64,000 bases of DNA from an uncultured Pseudodesulfovibrio sp. (GTDB lineage: Bacteria; Desulfobacterota; Desulfovibrionia; Desulfovibrionales; Desulfovibrionaceae). Below the pieces are notes generated by a model. It did no database searches. It saw only the letters and a list, made by a program, of their open reading frames with translations, and was not told the origin of the DNA. The position numbers were made by a program, and so were the translations under genes. The stretch spans positions 723,740 through 787,739 of the forward strand of contig NZ_OY776488.1 of the NCBI RefSeq assembly GCF_963675635.1. The letters are read 5' to 3'. Each line of letters begins with the position of its first letter. Within the stretch, counting starts at the first letter, position 1. Below, in pieces: positions 8,655 through 16,474 of the stretch.

Positions 8655-10252
8655 GTCGCAAGGATCTGCCATGGCAGATCAAGTGGGATATCAATACGTG
8701 TACTAAGTGTGGCCGATGTACGGCGGTTTGTCCTGTCAATGCCATAGAACTCGGCGTGTTCCGTAAACGGGACATCAAAACGACCATGGGCCTCTTGGCC
8801 AAACCGACCACAGAGTTCTCGACTTTTTACGGTATCCGTCAGCGGACTGATCCGGCCTATGCCTGCATCGGCTGCTCCATGTGCAACATGGTCTGCCCGA
8901 ACAATTCCATTGAGCCGGTTCGTCAGTATGACTCGACCACGCTACAGTTCCACAACAATCGGGGTGGTCAGCCCCGGACTCGTGGTGGGCGTCGGAATAA
9001 TGCCGAATCATTGTTGGATCAGATCAAGTTCATTCGAATCTCCATGTTGACCGATCCCGCTTTGGATGCAGGACGTCATGAGTTCGAAATGCGGACTTTG
9101 CTCGGTCGAGTGCTGCCGCCTGAAGAAGAGATCAAGTGTTTTCAGAATAACGGCTGGAAACCGCCTGTTCGCGAAATTTATCCACTGGTTATAGGCGGGA
9201 TGTCCTTCGGTGCGCTTTCTCCGAACATGTGGGAAGGCCTCCAGATGGGGGTGGCGTATCTCAATGAAGAATTGAATATGCCGGTTCGCATGTGTACGGG
9301 AGAAGGCGGTTGCCCGCCGCGTCTGTTGCGCTCCCGTTTCATCAAGTACGTCATCCTGCAGGTCGCATCAGGGTATTTTGGATGGGATGAGATTATTCAC
9401 GCCATCCCCGAGATGAAGGAAGACCCGTGCGCCATTGAAATCAAATACGGCCAGGGTGCAAAGCCCGGTGACGGAGGACTGCTCATGTGGTCCAAGGTCA
9501 ATAAACTCATCGCAGCTATCCGTGGTGTGCCGCAGGGCGTGAGCCTGCCAAGTCCGCCGACGCATCAGACCAAGTATTCTATCGAGGAAGCCGTCGCCAA
9601 GATGATCCAGTCCATGTCCATGGCCTGGGGATTCCGAGTGCCGGTTTATCCGAAGATCTCTGCTTCTTCCACCTCACTGGCAGTGCTTAATAACCTTGTG
9701 CGAAACCCGTATGCGGCAGGGCTTGCCATAGATGGTGAAGACGGTGGTACGGGCGCGGCATACAATGTTTCCATGAACCATATGGGCCATCCCATCGCTT
9801 CGAATCTGCGAGACTGCTACAAGGCGTTGTGCGTGGCAGGTGCCCAGAACGAGATTCCGCTCATTGCGGGCGGGGGCATAGGCAAACACGGAAATCTGGC
9901 AGCCAATGCAGCGGCTCTTATCATGCTTGGCGCGTCAATGGTTCAGATTGGCAAGTATGTCATGCAGGCCGCAGCTGGCTGTGTGGGGAGTGAAAAAGAC
10001 CGTTGCAATGTCTGCAACATAGGTGTCTGTCCCAAAGGGATAACTTCTCAGGACCCGAGAGTCTATCGTCGCCTTGATCCGGAAAAGGTCGCAGAAAGGG
10101 TGGTGGATTTTTATCTGAGCTTCGACATGGAATTGCGCAAGGTGTTCGCACCCCTTGGCCGGTCTACGTCCCTGCCCGTCGGCATGTCCGACGCACTGGG
10201 TATTTCGGACAAGGATGCGGCTGACCGTCTCGATATCAAGTACGTGATCTAA
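8618..10252 (+). CDS. gltB: Glutamate synthase, FMN/FeS catalytic subunit with N-terminal ferredoxin domain
   Basis: 544 residues. ATG 8618 is preceded by GGGAGG with 8 bases between, which fixes the start inside the upstream gene. Two 4Fe-4S motifs come first (CTKCGRCTAVCP and CIGCSMCNMVCP, about residues 28-95). The TIM-barrel synthase domain follows, with TGEGGCPPRLLRSRF, DGEDGGTGAAYNVSMNHMG and the cluster cysteines CNVCNIGVCPKG. It makes two glutamates from 2-oxoglutarate plus ammonia channelled from the amidotransferase subunit. The N-terminal ferredoxin module suggests electron entry by ferredoxin or by the GltD-like partner downstream. The next gene starts 25 bases on. Confidence 0.94.
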   Translation: MLSERPITPSTLSRKDLPWQIKWDINTCTKCGRCTAVCPVNAIELGVFRKRDIKTTMGLLAKPTTEFSTFYGIRQRTDPAYACIGCSMCNMVCPNNSIEPVRQYDSTTLQFHNNRGGQPRTRGGRRNNAESLLDQIKFIRISMLTDPALDAGRHEFEMRTLLGRVLPPEEEIKCFQNNGWKPPVREIYPLVIGGMSFGALSPNMWEGLQMGVAYLNEELNMPVRMCTGEGGCPPRLLRSRFIKYVILQVASGYFGWDEIIHAIPEMKEDPCAIEIKYGQGAKPGDGGLLMWSKVNKLIAAIRGVPQGVSLPSPPTHQTKYSIEEAVAKMIQSMSMAWGFRVPVYPKISASSTSLAVLNNLVRNPYAAGLAIDGEDGGTGAAYNVSMNHMGHPIASNLRDCYKALCVAGAQNEIPLIAGGGIGKHGNLAANAAALIMLGASMVQIGKYVMQAAAGCVGSEKDRCNVCNIGVCPKGITSQDPRVYRRLDPEKVAERVVDFYLSFDMELRKVFAPLGRSTSLPVGMSDALGISDKDAADRLDIKYVI

Positions 10253-10277
10253 TCGAAGTTTCAGGCAATCGGAGAAT

Positions 10278-12611
10278 ATGATGGCAAAGAAAATATATCG
10301 CATACAGGGTCATGATGACGGTGACCGGCTGGAATCGCGCATCCTTGAGGAGCGTATTCAGAGTGCGGTCCGTCAAGGTGGTCGTAAGTTTGAGATCGAG
10401 GCAATGGGTCAGCATGGAATCGGCGGTCGACTCTGGGTGTCCAAGGAGGATCCTATTTTCCTGACGATTACCGGCTCCCCCGGTCAGCGTATCGGATCCA
10501 AAGGATTTCCCGGTACGACTATAGAGGTTATGGGTCCGGTTTCGGATGATCTGGGCTGGCTGAATGCCGGAGCCGAGATCATCGTGCACGGCAATGCTTC
10601 AAACGGTGCGTGTAACGCCATGGCTCAAGGAAAGGTCTTTATCGGTGGCAACACTGGGTCCCGTTGTATGACCATGACCAAGACCAACCCTCGTTTTGAT
10701 CCACCGGAACTTTGGGTGCTCGGTTCGGTTGGTGATTATTTCGCCGAGTTCATGGCAGGCGGCACGGCAGTTGTTTGCGGGCATGATGCGCAAAGTCCGA
10801 ATAATGTGCTTGGCTATCGCCCCTGTGTGGGCATGGTTGGGGGGCGTATTTTCGTACGTGGCCCTATTGAAGGGTTTTCTCAGGCCGATGCCATAATGGA
10901 ACCCGTTGATGACGAGACATGGGGATGGCTAATTGAGAACCTGACGGCTTTCCTGAAAAGAATACGGCGCAGCCGATTGTTGCAACGACTTTCCCGGCGT
11001 GAGGAATGGCAGCTTATTCGGGCAAAGACGCCGTTTGAAAAGAAGGGCAGGGTCCGTCGTTCCATGACCGATTTTCGTACCAACGTATGGGATGCGGAAC
11101 TGGGGCGGGGTGGTATGATCGGCGATCTGACGTCTCTTGATCGTTCGCCTATCCCGTTGGTTGTGCATGGCGATCTACGCCGTCGGGTTCCCGTGTGGGA
11201 GAATCGGAAATACATGGCGCCATGTCAGTCCAGTTGCCCTACGGGGATGCCGGTACAGAAGCGGTGGCAATTGGTACGCGATGGTTTGTTGGACGAGGCC
11301 GTTGATCTTGCTTTAGCGTATACGCCATTTCCAGCTACTGTCTGTGGTTATCTTTGCCCCAATCTATGTATGGACGGGTGTACTCGATCTACACAACAGG
11401 GCATGGCTGCGGTGGATATTACCAAACTAGGACGTGAGGGATATAAATCTGCAGCTCCGAAGCTGCCGGCATTGTCCGGCAAGCGCGTTGCCGTCATAGG
11501 TGGTGGCCCGGCGGGTATTTCTGTTGCATGGCAGATCCGTATGAAGGGACATGAGGCCGTTGTTTTTGACATGGCAAAGACCCTTGGCGGAAAGATAGCC
11601 TCGGCCATTCCTTACAGCCGCGTTCCCAAAGAGGTTGTTGAGGCCGAAGTGGAACGTGCTGCCAAAGTGTTACCGCATGTCCACCTGCAACAGCAGTTGA
11701 AATCAAAAGAATTTGAAGAACTGAAAGCGGAATACGATTACGTGGTTCTGGCTATCGGTGCGCAGAAGCCGCGCATGATTCCGGTTCCCGGTCATGAGCG
11801 AATCATTCCGGCTCTGACATTTTTGCAGGAAGTGAAAAAAGGGGGCATGAAGTCCGGCAAGCGTGTGGTGATCATTGGCGCCGGTAATGTTGGGTGCGAC
11901 GTGGCGACTGTCGCGGCGACTGTCGGTGCGGAAGACATCGTGCTCATCGATATTCAGGAACCAGCCTCTTTTGGCAAGGAACGAAAGGAAGCCGAGGCCG
12001 TGGGCGCCCGTTTCAAGTGGCCGTGTTTCACCAAGGAAATTACGGATAAGGGAGTGCTCCTTCAGAGCGGAGAACTGTTGAGAGCAGACACGGTTATCAT
12101 GTCCATCGGCGATCAGCCGGACGTGGATTTCCTGCCGGAAACCATTGCTCTGGATCGTGGACATCTGGTGGTCAACGACGATTACCAGACCACGGATTCG
12201 CGAGTGTTCGCCATAGGTGATGCCGTCCGCCCTGGGCTGTTGACGCATGCCATCGGGCATGGGCGTCGGGCCGCCGAGGTTATCGATGACCTGTTCAACA
12301 ATCGTCGTCCTCAAAGCGATACCAGAGAAATGATCGACTACACCCGCATGACACTGGAGTATTTTGATCCTCGCGTTATCGAATTCAGTGATATGAATCA
12401 GTGTGGGGCTGAATGTTCATCCTGTGGTTCCTGCCGGGATTGCTACATCTGCGATACCATCTGTCCGCAGGCGGCGATAAGTCGAAACGAATTGCCGGAT
12501 GGTGGTTTTGAACGAGTGGTTGATCCTGACAAATGTATTGCCTGTGGTTTCTGCGCTGATTCCTGCCCTTGTGGAATCTGGGATATGAAGCCCCCGGCTC
12601 CGATGGAGTAG
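10278..12611 (+). CDS. Glutamate synthase GXGXG domain fused to GltD-like NAD(P)H:FAD oxidoreductase
   Basis: 777 residues. Residues 1-220 are the GXGXG beta-helix normally at the C-terminus of GltB (MGQHGIGGRLWVSK, GNTGSRCMTM, GTAVVCGHD, CVGMVGGRIFVRG). From about 310 comes a GltD-type module: cysteine cluster CQSSCP ... CGYLCPNLCMDGC, FAD site VAVIGGGPAGIS, NAD(P) site VVIIGAGNVGCDVA, and AIGDAVRPGLLTHAIGHGRR. The C-terminus adds ferredoxin-type motifs CGSCRDCYICDTICP and CIACGFCADSCPCG. The protein joins the third part of the large subunit to the small subunit and should pass electrons to the FMN subunit encoded upstream. Start is ATG 10278 or the adjacent ATG 10281. Confidence 0.93.
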   Translation: MMAKKIYRIQGHDDGDRLESRILEERIQSAVRQGGRKFEIEAMGQHGIGGRLWVSKEDPIFLTITGSPGQRIGSKGFPGTTIEVMGPVSDDLGWLNAGAEIIVHGNASNGACNAMAQGKVFIGGNTGSRCMTMTKTNPRFDPPELWVLGSVGDYFAEFMAGGTAVVCGHDAQSPNNVLGYRPCVGMVGGRIFVRGPIEGFSQADAIMEPVDDETWGWLIENLTAFLKRIRRSRLLQRLSRREEWQLIRAKTPFEKKGRVRRSMTDFRTNVWDAELGRGGMIGDLTSLDRSPIPLVVHGDLRRRVPVWENRKYMAPCQSSCPTGMPVQKRWQLVRDGLLDEAVDLALAYTPFPATVCGYLCPNLCMDGCTRSTQQGMAAVDITKLGREGYKSAAPKLPALSGKRVAVIGGGPAGISVAWQIRMKGHEAVVFDMAKTLGGKIASAIPYSRVPKEVVEAEVERAAKVLPHVHLQQQLKSKEFEELKAEYDYVVLAIGAQKPRMIPVPGHERIIPALTFLQEVKKGGMKSGKRVVIIGAGNVGCDVATVAATVGAEDIVLIDIQEPASFGKERKEAEAVGARFKWPCFTKEITDKGVLLQSGELLRADTVIMSIGDQPDVDFLPETIALDRGHLVVNDDYQTTDSRVFAIGDAVRPGLLTHAIGHGRRAAEVIDDLFNNRRPQSDTREMIDYTRMTLEYFDPRVIEFSDMNQCGAECSSCGSCRDCYICDTICPQAAISRNELPDGGFERVVDPDKCIACGFCADSCPCGIWDMKPPAPME

Positions 12612-12627
12612 GGGAAGGGGAACAAAT

Positions 12628-12662
12628 AAAAAAGGCGACGAGATTTTCTCGTCGCCTTTTTT
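12628..12662. terminator. Bidirectional terminator after glutamate synthase operon
   Basis: A 12-13 bp perfect GC-rich stem (12631-12643 with 12647-12659) has a T run on the plus side and A residues before it. It can end the glutamate synthase operon on the plus strand and the DUF922 operon arriving on the minus strand. Confidence 0.92.
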
Positions 12663-12680
12663 ATATGCATGTAAGGTCTG

Positions 12681-13250
12681 TTAAGGATACCGTCCCATAT
12701 TTCGTTCCTGTTTCAATCCATGCTCGGTCAACCTGTCGTATTCCTTTTGATCTTTCTTCATTTTATCCAAAATACGGGTTGCGCGCTTTTTGATCTCAGC
12801 CTTGAAATTGATACAGTCACTTGTCGGGAAGGATTCCAATGTGTCGTCAAGCAAGTGGGCTGCCTTGGTCGATATTTCACCATGGATTAGTTCGTGTTCT
12901 TCCAATTTGGACAGGAATTCTTTCCACCATTTTCGGGTTTTATAGTCCACGCTGTGAATGAGCTTCGGGTATTTGTAGGTAAGATGGAGATATACCGTTG
13001 CTTTTGTCGGGGTACATTGTCCACCGTGGTTGCGCCAATTGAAGCTGTATTTGATATCGGTCAGGGTGTGCGCCTGATATGTCTTGATTCCCTTGTTCAA
13101 GGGGGAGTGGTTCTTTAGGTTCATGAAGATGGTCTTTGGATCATGGCCATCCACCATGTAATATTCCGTGTTGACTGTTCTGACCACGTCCGCCAGAGCG
13201 GAGGATGCCAGGAGCAGGAGTATGGAGATTGCCAGAATCAGGCGGCGCAT
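12681..13250 (-). CDS. DUF922-type putative zinc-dependent periplasmic protease
   Basis: 189 residues from ATG complement(13248..13250), preceded by AAGGGAACTAAG; the frame is open further upstream only because it runs into the ABC gene. The signal peptide MRRLILAISILLLLASS ends near ALA-D. The mature protein begins with VNTEYYMVDGHDPKTIF, typical of DUF922, and contains HELIH (His119, Glu120, His123) inside LEEHELIHGEIS, the HEXXH signature of zinc metallopeptidases. The C-terminal third is charged and helical. It starts 10 bases after the stop of the MsbA-type gene, so it is in that operon. The substrate is unknown. Confidence 0.82.
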   Translation of the reverse strand: MRRLILAISILLLLASSALADVVRTVNTEYYMVDGHDPKTIFMNLKNHSPLNKGIKTYQAHTLTDIKYSFNWRNHGGQCTPTKATVYLHLTYKYPKLIHSVDYKTRKWWKEFLSKLEEHELIHGEISTKAAHLLDDTLESFPTSDCINFKAEIKKRATRILDKMKKDQKEYDRLTEHGLKQERNMGRYP

Positions 13251-13260
13251 CTTAGTTCCC

Positions 13261-15039
13261 TTATCCATCCTCGGAAGAACAGAGGTTTTCGAATTGCATC
13301 TGGTACAGACGGTTGTAAAGAGGGCAGGATTCAAGCAGGTCGTCATGCTGCCCCTGTGCCACAATTCGTCCTTTTTCCATGACCACGATAACATCTGCTG
13401 ACATGATCGTCGATAACCTGTGTGCAATGACTATGGATGTTCTGCCTTGCATCAGGTTTTCGAGAGCTTTCTGAACGACTCGTTCCGACTCGGTATCCAG
13501 AGCGCTGGTGGCTTCGTCGAGAATAAGTAAGCTCGGGTTTTTCATGATGGCGCGAGCAATGGTCAGCCGCTGTTTTTGGCCGCCAGATATTTTGACGCCG
13601 CCTTCACCGACGATGGTGTCATAGCCTTCGGGCATCTTCGTGATGAATTCGTGTGCATATGCGGCCTGAGCTGCCTGAACTACCGTGTCGACATCATATT
13701 CATCCTGGGCATAGGCAATGTTGTCAGTCACGGATGCGTTGAACAAGAAGGTGTCCTGCGAAACAAGGCCGAGATTGAGACGCAAGCTGTCCAGGGTGTA
13801 ATCTTGGAGTGAGGTGCCATTGATCTTAATGTCACCATGTTGAGCGAGATAGAACCGGGGGATCAGGTTGACCAGTGTGGTCTTGCCTGATCCGCTGGGG
13901 CCGACAACCGCCACTCTCTGGCCCGCATTGATGGTCAGGGAGAGTTCTTTAATTGCAGGCTCTTGTGTGTTCGGATAGGTGAAGCTGATATCGTTGAATG
14001 TAAGTTCTCTGAGGACACCGTCAAATGCCAACGTGCCGTCATTTTCCATGTTGATATCCGGCGAGTCCAGAATGTCGAAAACACGTTCGGCTCCGGCTAG
14101 GCCGCCCTGAATCTGATGGTTTGAGGCATTGAGTTTTTTGATCGGGTCGTACAACTGCACGAGACAGACGAGAAATGCTGTAAGATCTCCTGGGGACATC
14201 TGGCCATTAATGACACGGCTGCCGCCTACCCAGAGAACGGTCCCACCTGCCACGGCCGCAATCAGGTCCATAATTCTGGAAGATCCTTCACTATATAGGA
14301 TACGGCGAATTATCATTCCTGTCAGGCTGTTGTTTTCCTTGTTGAATTTAATTTCTTCGCGAAGCTCATTGGCAAACGCTTTAATGACTTTAATGCCTGA
14401 AAAGCTTTCTTCAAGGACGACGTTGATGCCTGACAGTTCAGCTTGCATTTTGCGACCGTATTTGCGGATCTTCTGACCGAAGAAAACAAACGGATAAATG
14501 GCCACAGGCATGACTATCAAGCTCCAGAAGGCTAGGTAACTGTCAAGATAGATGGTTGTGCCAATCAAGCCAATCAGGGTAAATATCTGTCTGACGAACA
14601 TGATTCCGCTTGGCAGACAGACTCGGACTGCGACAACATCAGCAACGATACGACTCATGAGCATCCCTATTTCACTTTCTGCGAAATAAGGCATGGGGAG
14701 GCGGATGATTTTCTTGAACAAGTCGCAACGTAAATCTCGCAACACGAGCATGCCTGTTGCATTCATCACGTAAACCTGTCCTAACTGGAGGACACCTTTG
14801 AGAATGATAAGGCCTGCAAATCCATATATGCAAAGCTCTAATGTCTTGATATCTTTGGCGATAAGGACTTCGTCCGTGATGAATTTTGTTAACCATGCGA
14901 GGGCGGGAGCGATAGGGGCATACAACAGCATCGCTATGATTGCCAGGGTGACACGTCCTTTGTATGGAGCGAAATAACTGATGCTTCGTTTGAGCAGGTA
15001 ACGGTTGCTCATCTTATGGAGTTTTACTTCTCGAGCCAA
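13261..15039 (-). CDS. MsbA-type ABC exporter (fused membrane and ATPase domains)
   Basis: 592 residues from a TTG start at complement(15037..15039), which has AAGGAG 7 bases away; ATG at complement(15010..15012) (MSNRYLLKR) is the alternative. The first ~320 residues form a six-helix exporter domain. The ATPase has Walker A VAVVGPSGSGKTTLVNL, Q-loop VSQDTFLF, signature ISGGQKQRLTIARA and Walker B LLILDEATSALD. The family flips lipid A-core or other lipids across the inner membrane. It lacks the C39-like N-terminal domain of many type I secretion ATPases, so it is not an obvious exporter for the neighbouring adhesin. Operon with the DUF922 gene. Confidence 0.9.
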   Translation of the reverse strand: MAREVKLHKMSNRYLLKRSISYFAPYKGRVTLAIIAMLLYAPIAPALAWLTKFITDEVLIAKDIKTLELCIYGFAGLIILKGVLQLGQVYVMNATGMLVLRDLRCDLFKKIIRLPMPYFAESEIGMLMSRIVADVVAVRVCLPSGIMFVRQIFTLIGLIGTTIYLDSYLAFWSLIVMPVAIYPFVFFGQKIRKYGRKMQAELSGINVVLEESFSGIKVIKAFANELREEIKFNKENNSLTGMIIRRILYSEGSSRIMDLIAAVAGGTVLWVGGSRVINGQMSPGDLTAFLVCLVQLYDPIKKLNASNHQIQGGLAGAERVFDILDSPDINMENDGTLAFDGVLRELTFNDISFTYPNTQEPAIKELSLTINAGQRVAVVGPSGSGKTTLVNLIPRFYLAQHGDIKINGTSLQDYTLDSLRLNLGLVSQDTFLFNASVTDNIAYAQDEYDVDTVVQAAQAAYAHEFITKMPEGYDTIVGEGGVKISGGQKQRLTIARAIMKNPSLLILDEATSALDTESERVVQKALENLMQGRTSIVIAHRLSTIMSADVIVVMEKGRIVAQGQHDDLLESCPLYNRLYQMQFENLCSSEDG

Positions 15040-15124
15040 AATATCTCCTTGGATATTGCTTTTAGACGGCTTTGTTCGCCGTGCAATCATCAAATAAGGC
15101 GTTGAAGCTTCATAGTAAAGGATA

Positions 15125-15158
15125 ATAAAAAAGTGAAGGCTGACCATGTGGTCAGCCT
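15125..15158 (-). terminator. Terminator of the HD-domain gene
   Basis: A 10-bp perfect inverted repeat (15137-15146 with 15149-15158) is followed on the minus strand by TCACTTTTTTA. It separates the HD hydrolase gene from the MsbA-type gene. Confidence 0.7.
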
Positions 15159-15191
15159 GAAATATTGTCAAATTATGAAAGAGAGTGGTGG

Positions 15192-15824
15192 CTATACGAC
15201 TTGTGCGTAGTTTGTGCCATTTTGGTGTGCCAATGCTGCACGAGTGAATTCCCGCTGTCGTCTTTGGAGTTCAAGATAGGCCAGTTCCCGTGATGTTTCA
15301 CAGTAGAAGAATCCATCTGAGGCAATCTGGGGATGAATTCTGTCGTGAAGACTTTGGGGGGGGAAGTTGAAACGTTCGACATCAGCATCAAATCCGGTTT
15401 TTGAAAACCGCCATAGTTTGTCAGCGTCTCTGACCAGGCCTTCATCTTTTGAGATGAAGCCCTGACGAGTGTCGTGCTCGGCAATTATTTCCAGGATATC
15501 GACTATCAGGTGTTCAGGGTAGTTCACTTGATGTAAAACCTGACGGGCTATCTTGACGCCTTCTTCCTGGTGTCGGAGGCGGACTGTCATTTCGTCTTCA
15601 GGCGTTTTTTCAGAACTGAACACGACCTGCCATTCAGCTCGTGAAAGCTGACTCCAGCCTGTGTCATGCAGGATGATGGCGGGGAGCACGACATCTTTAT
15701 TCCCCTGCTCCAGATCAACCAGTTGTTTAGCGAATTCCAGAGTGATGAACGCATGCCCAGCATCATCCCTTTTATCTTGGTAGGGTAGAGCCGTGTTCCA
15801 TATGGCGGTGTGGATTTTGTTCAT
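15192..15824 (-). CDS. HD-domain phosphohydrolase
   Basis: 210 residues. The metal-binding HD pattern is visible: His24 in AGHAFITLEFA, His-Asp in LPAIILHDTGWSQL, and later EIIAEHDTRQG, with Asp in LVRDADKLWRFS. HD proteins hydrolyse phosphate esters of nucleotides or related compounds; the substrate here is not evident. It is cytoplasmic, with no signal sequence. It is monocistronic, ended by the hairpin downstream, and divergent from the adhesin gene across a 650-base gap. Confidence 0.85.
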   Translation of the reverse strand: MNKIHTAIWNTALPYQDKRDDAGHAFITLEFAKQLVDLEQGNKDVVLPAIILHDTGWSQLSRAEWQVVFSSEKTPEDEMTVRLRHQEEGVKIARQVLHQVNYPEHLIVDILEIIAEHDTRQGFISKDEGLVRDADKLWRFSKTGFDADVERFNFPPQSLHDRIHPQIASDGFFYCETSRELAYLELQRRQREFTRAALAHQNGTNYAQVV

Positions 15825-16369
15825 ATGATACGATTAAATATCCAATTAATTAGGTGATTTGATTCGGTAATGGTTTTGCCGGATTTGGTGTAGAAAATCC
15901 ATGTATGTGGGAATTCGTCGTATGTCAATTCAAGATTTTTCGGCCATATCGTAATAAAAAACATGGGTGTCAGTTGTGGCTGTCTTACATGGTTTTTAGC
16001 GTCTTTGCGTTTCTGAAATGCTGTCTTTTCGAATTGGTTTGCACTTCCTTTTTTTCGCCATCTACGCTGCAGGTATTATTGGAGATCATCGAGGAGTCTA
16101 CTTTTTCAAGACAGTTCGGTATGAATTAGGTTTAACTGTAATACACATATATTTTGGATGCTTATGGCCCAGTGTGCGTGTTGTTATCTCGGTTGAAAAC
16201 ATTAATTGTTATGACAATTTATCAACAGTTGCCTGTTTATAACTTCTAACGAGTTTTATTAAGTGTGAAAAATTGTTGTATTCCGTTTGTCCTTACTGTC
16301 AATGTGGTTTGTATCGTCAAATATATGTATCCACATGATAAGTCATTGGTTTTATTTAGTTTTATACAA
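15825..16369. other. AT-rich gene-free stretch upstream of the adhesin
   Basis: About 545 strongly AT-rich bases between divergent genes, with no convincing coding frame on either strand. Its length and composition would suit regulation of an adhesin (for example binding of H-NS-like proteins), but no specific operator was recognised. Confidence 0.4.
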
Positions 16370-16398
16370 TTGACTTAAAAAATGGCAATATGTATAAA
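16370..16398 (+). promoter_or_regulatory. Sigma70-type promoter of the adhesin gene
   Basis: TTGACT (16370-16375) and TATAAA (16393-16398) are separated by exactly 17 bases, which is close to consensus. Transcription would start near 16405, giving a ~70-base leader before the adhesin ATG, which has GGAGG 5 bases upstream. Confidence 0.75.
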
Positions 16399-16474
16399 AT
16401 GTCTCGAAAAGTTTCGATAGCACGAATAGATCAAATTCTTATCTCATGCTCAATATACTCAAGCGGAGGACCTC

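Noticed and set aside
13261-15039. Dedicated type I exporter of the adhesin
   Set aside because: Sequence is MsbA-like, without an N-terminal C39-like domain; there is no HlyD-type adaptor; it is on the other strand and pairs with a DUF922 gene.
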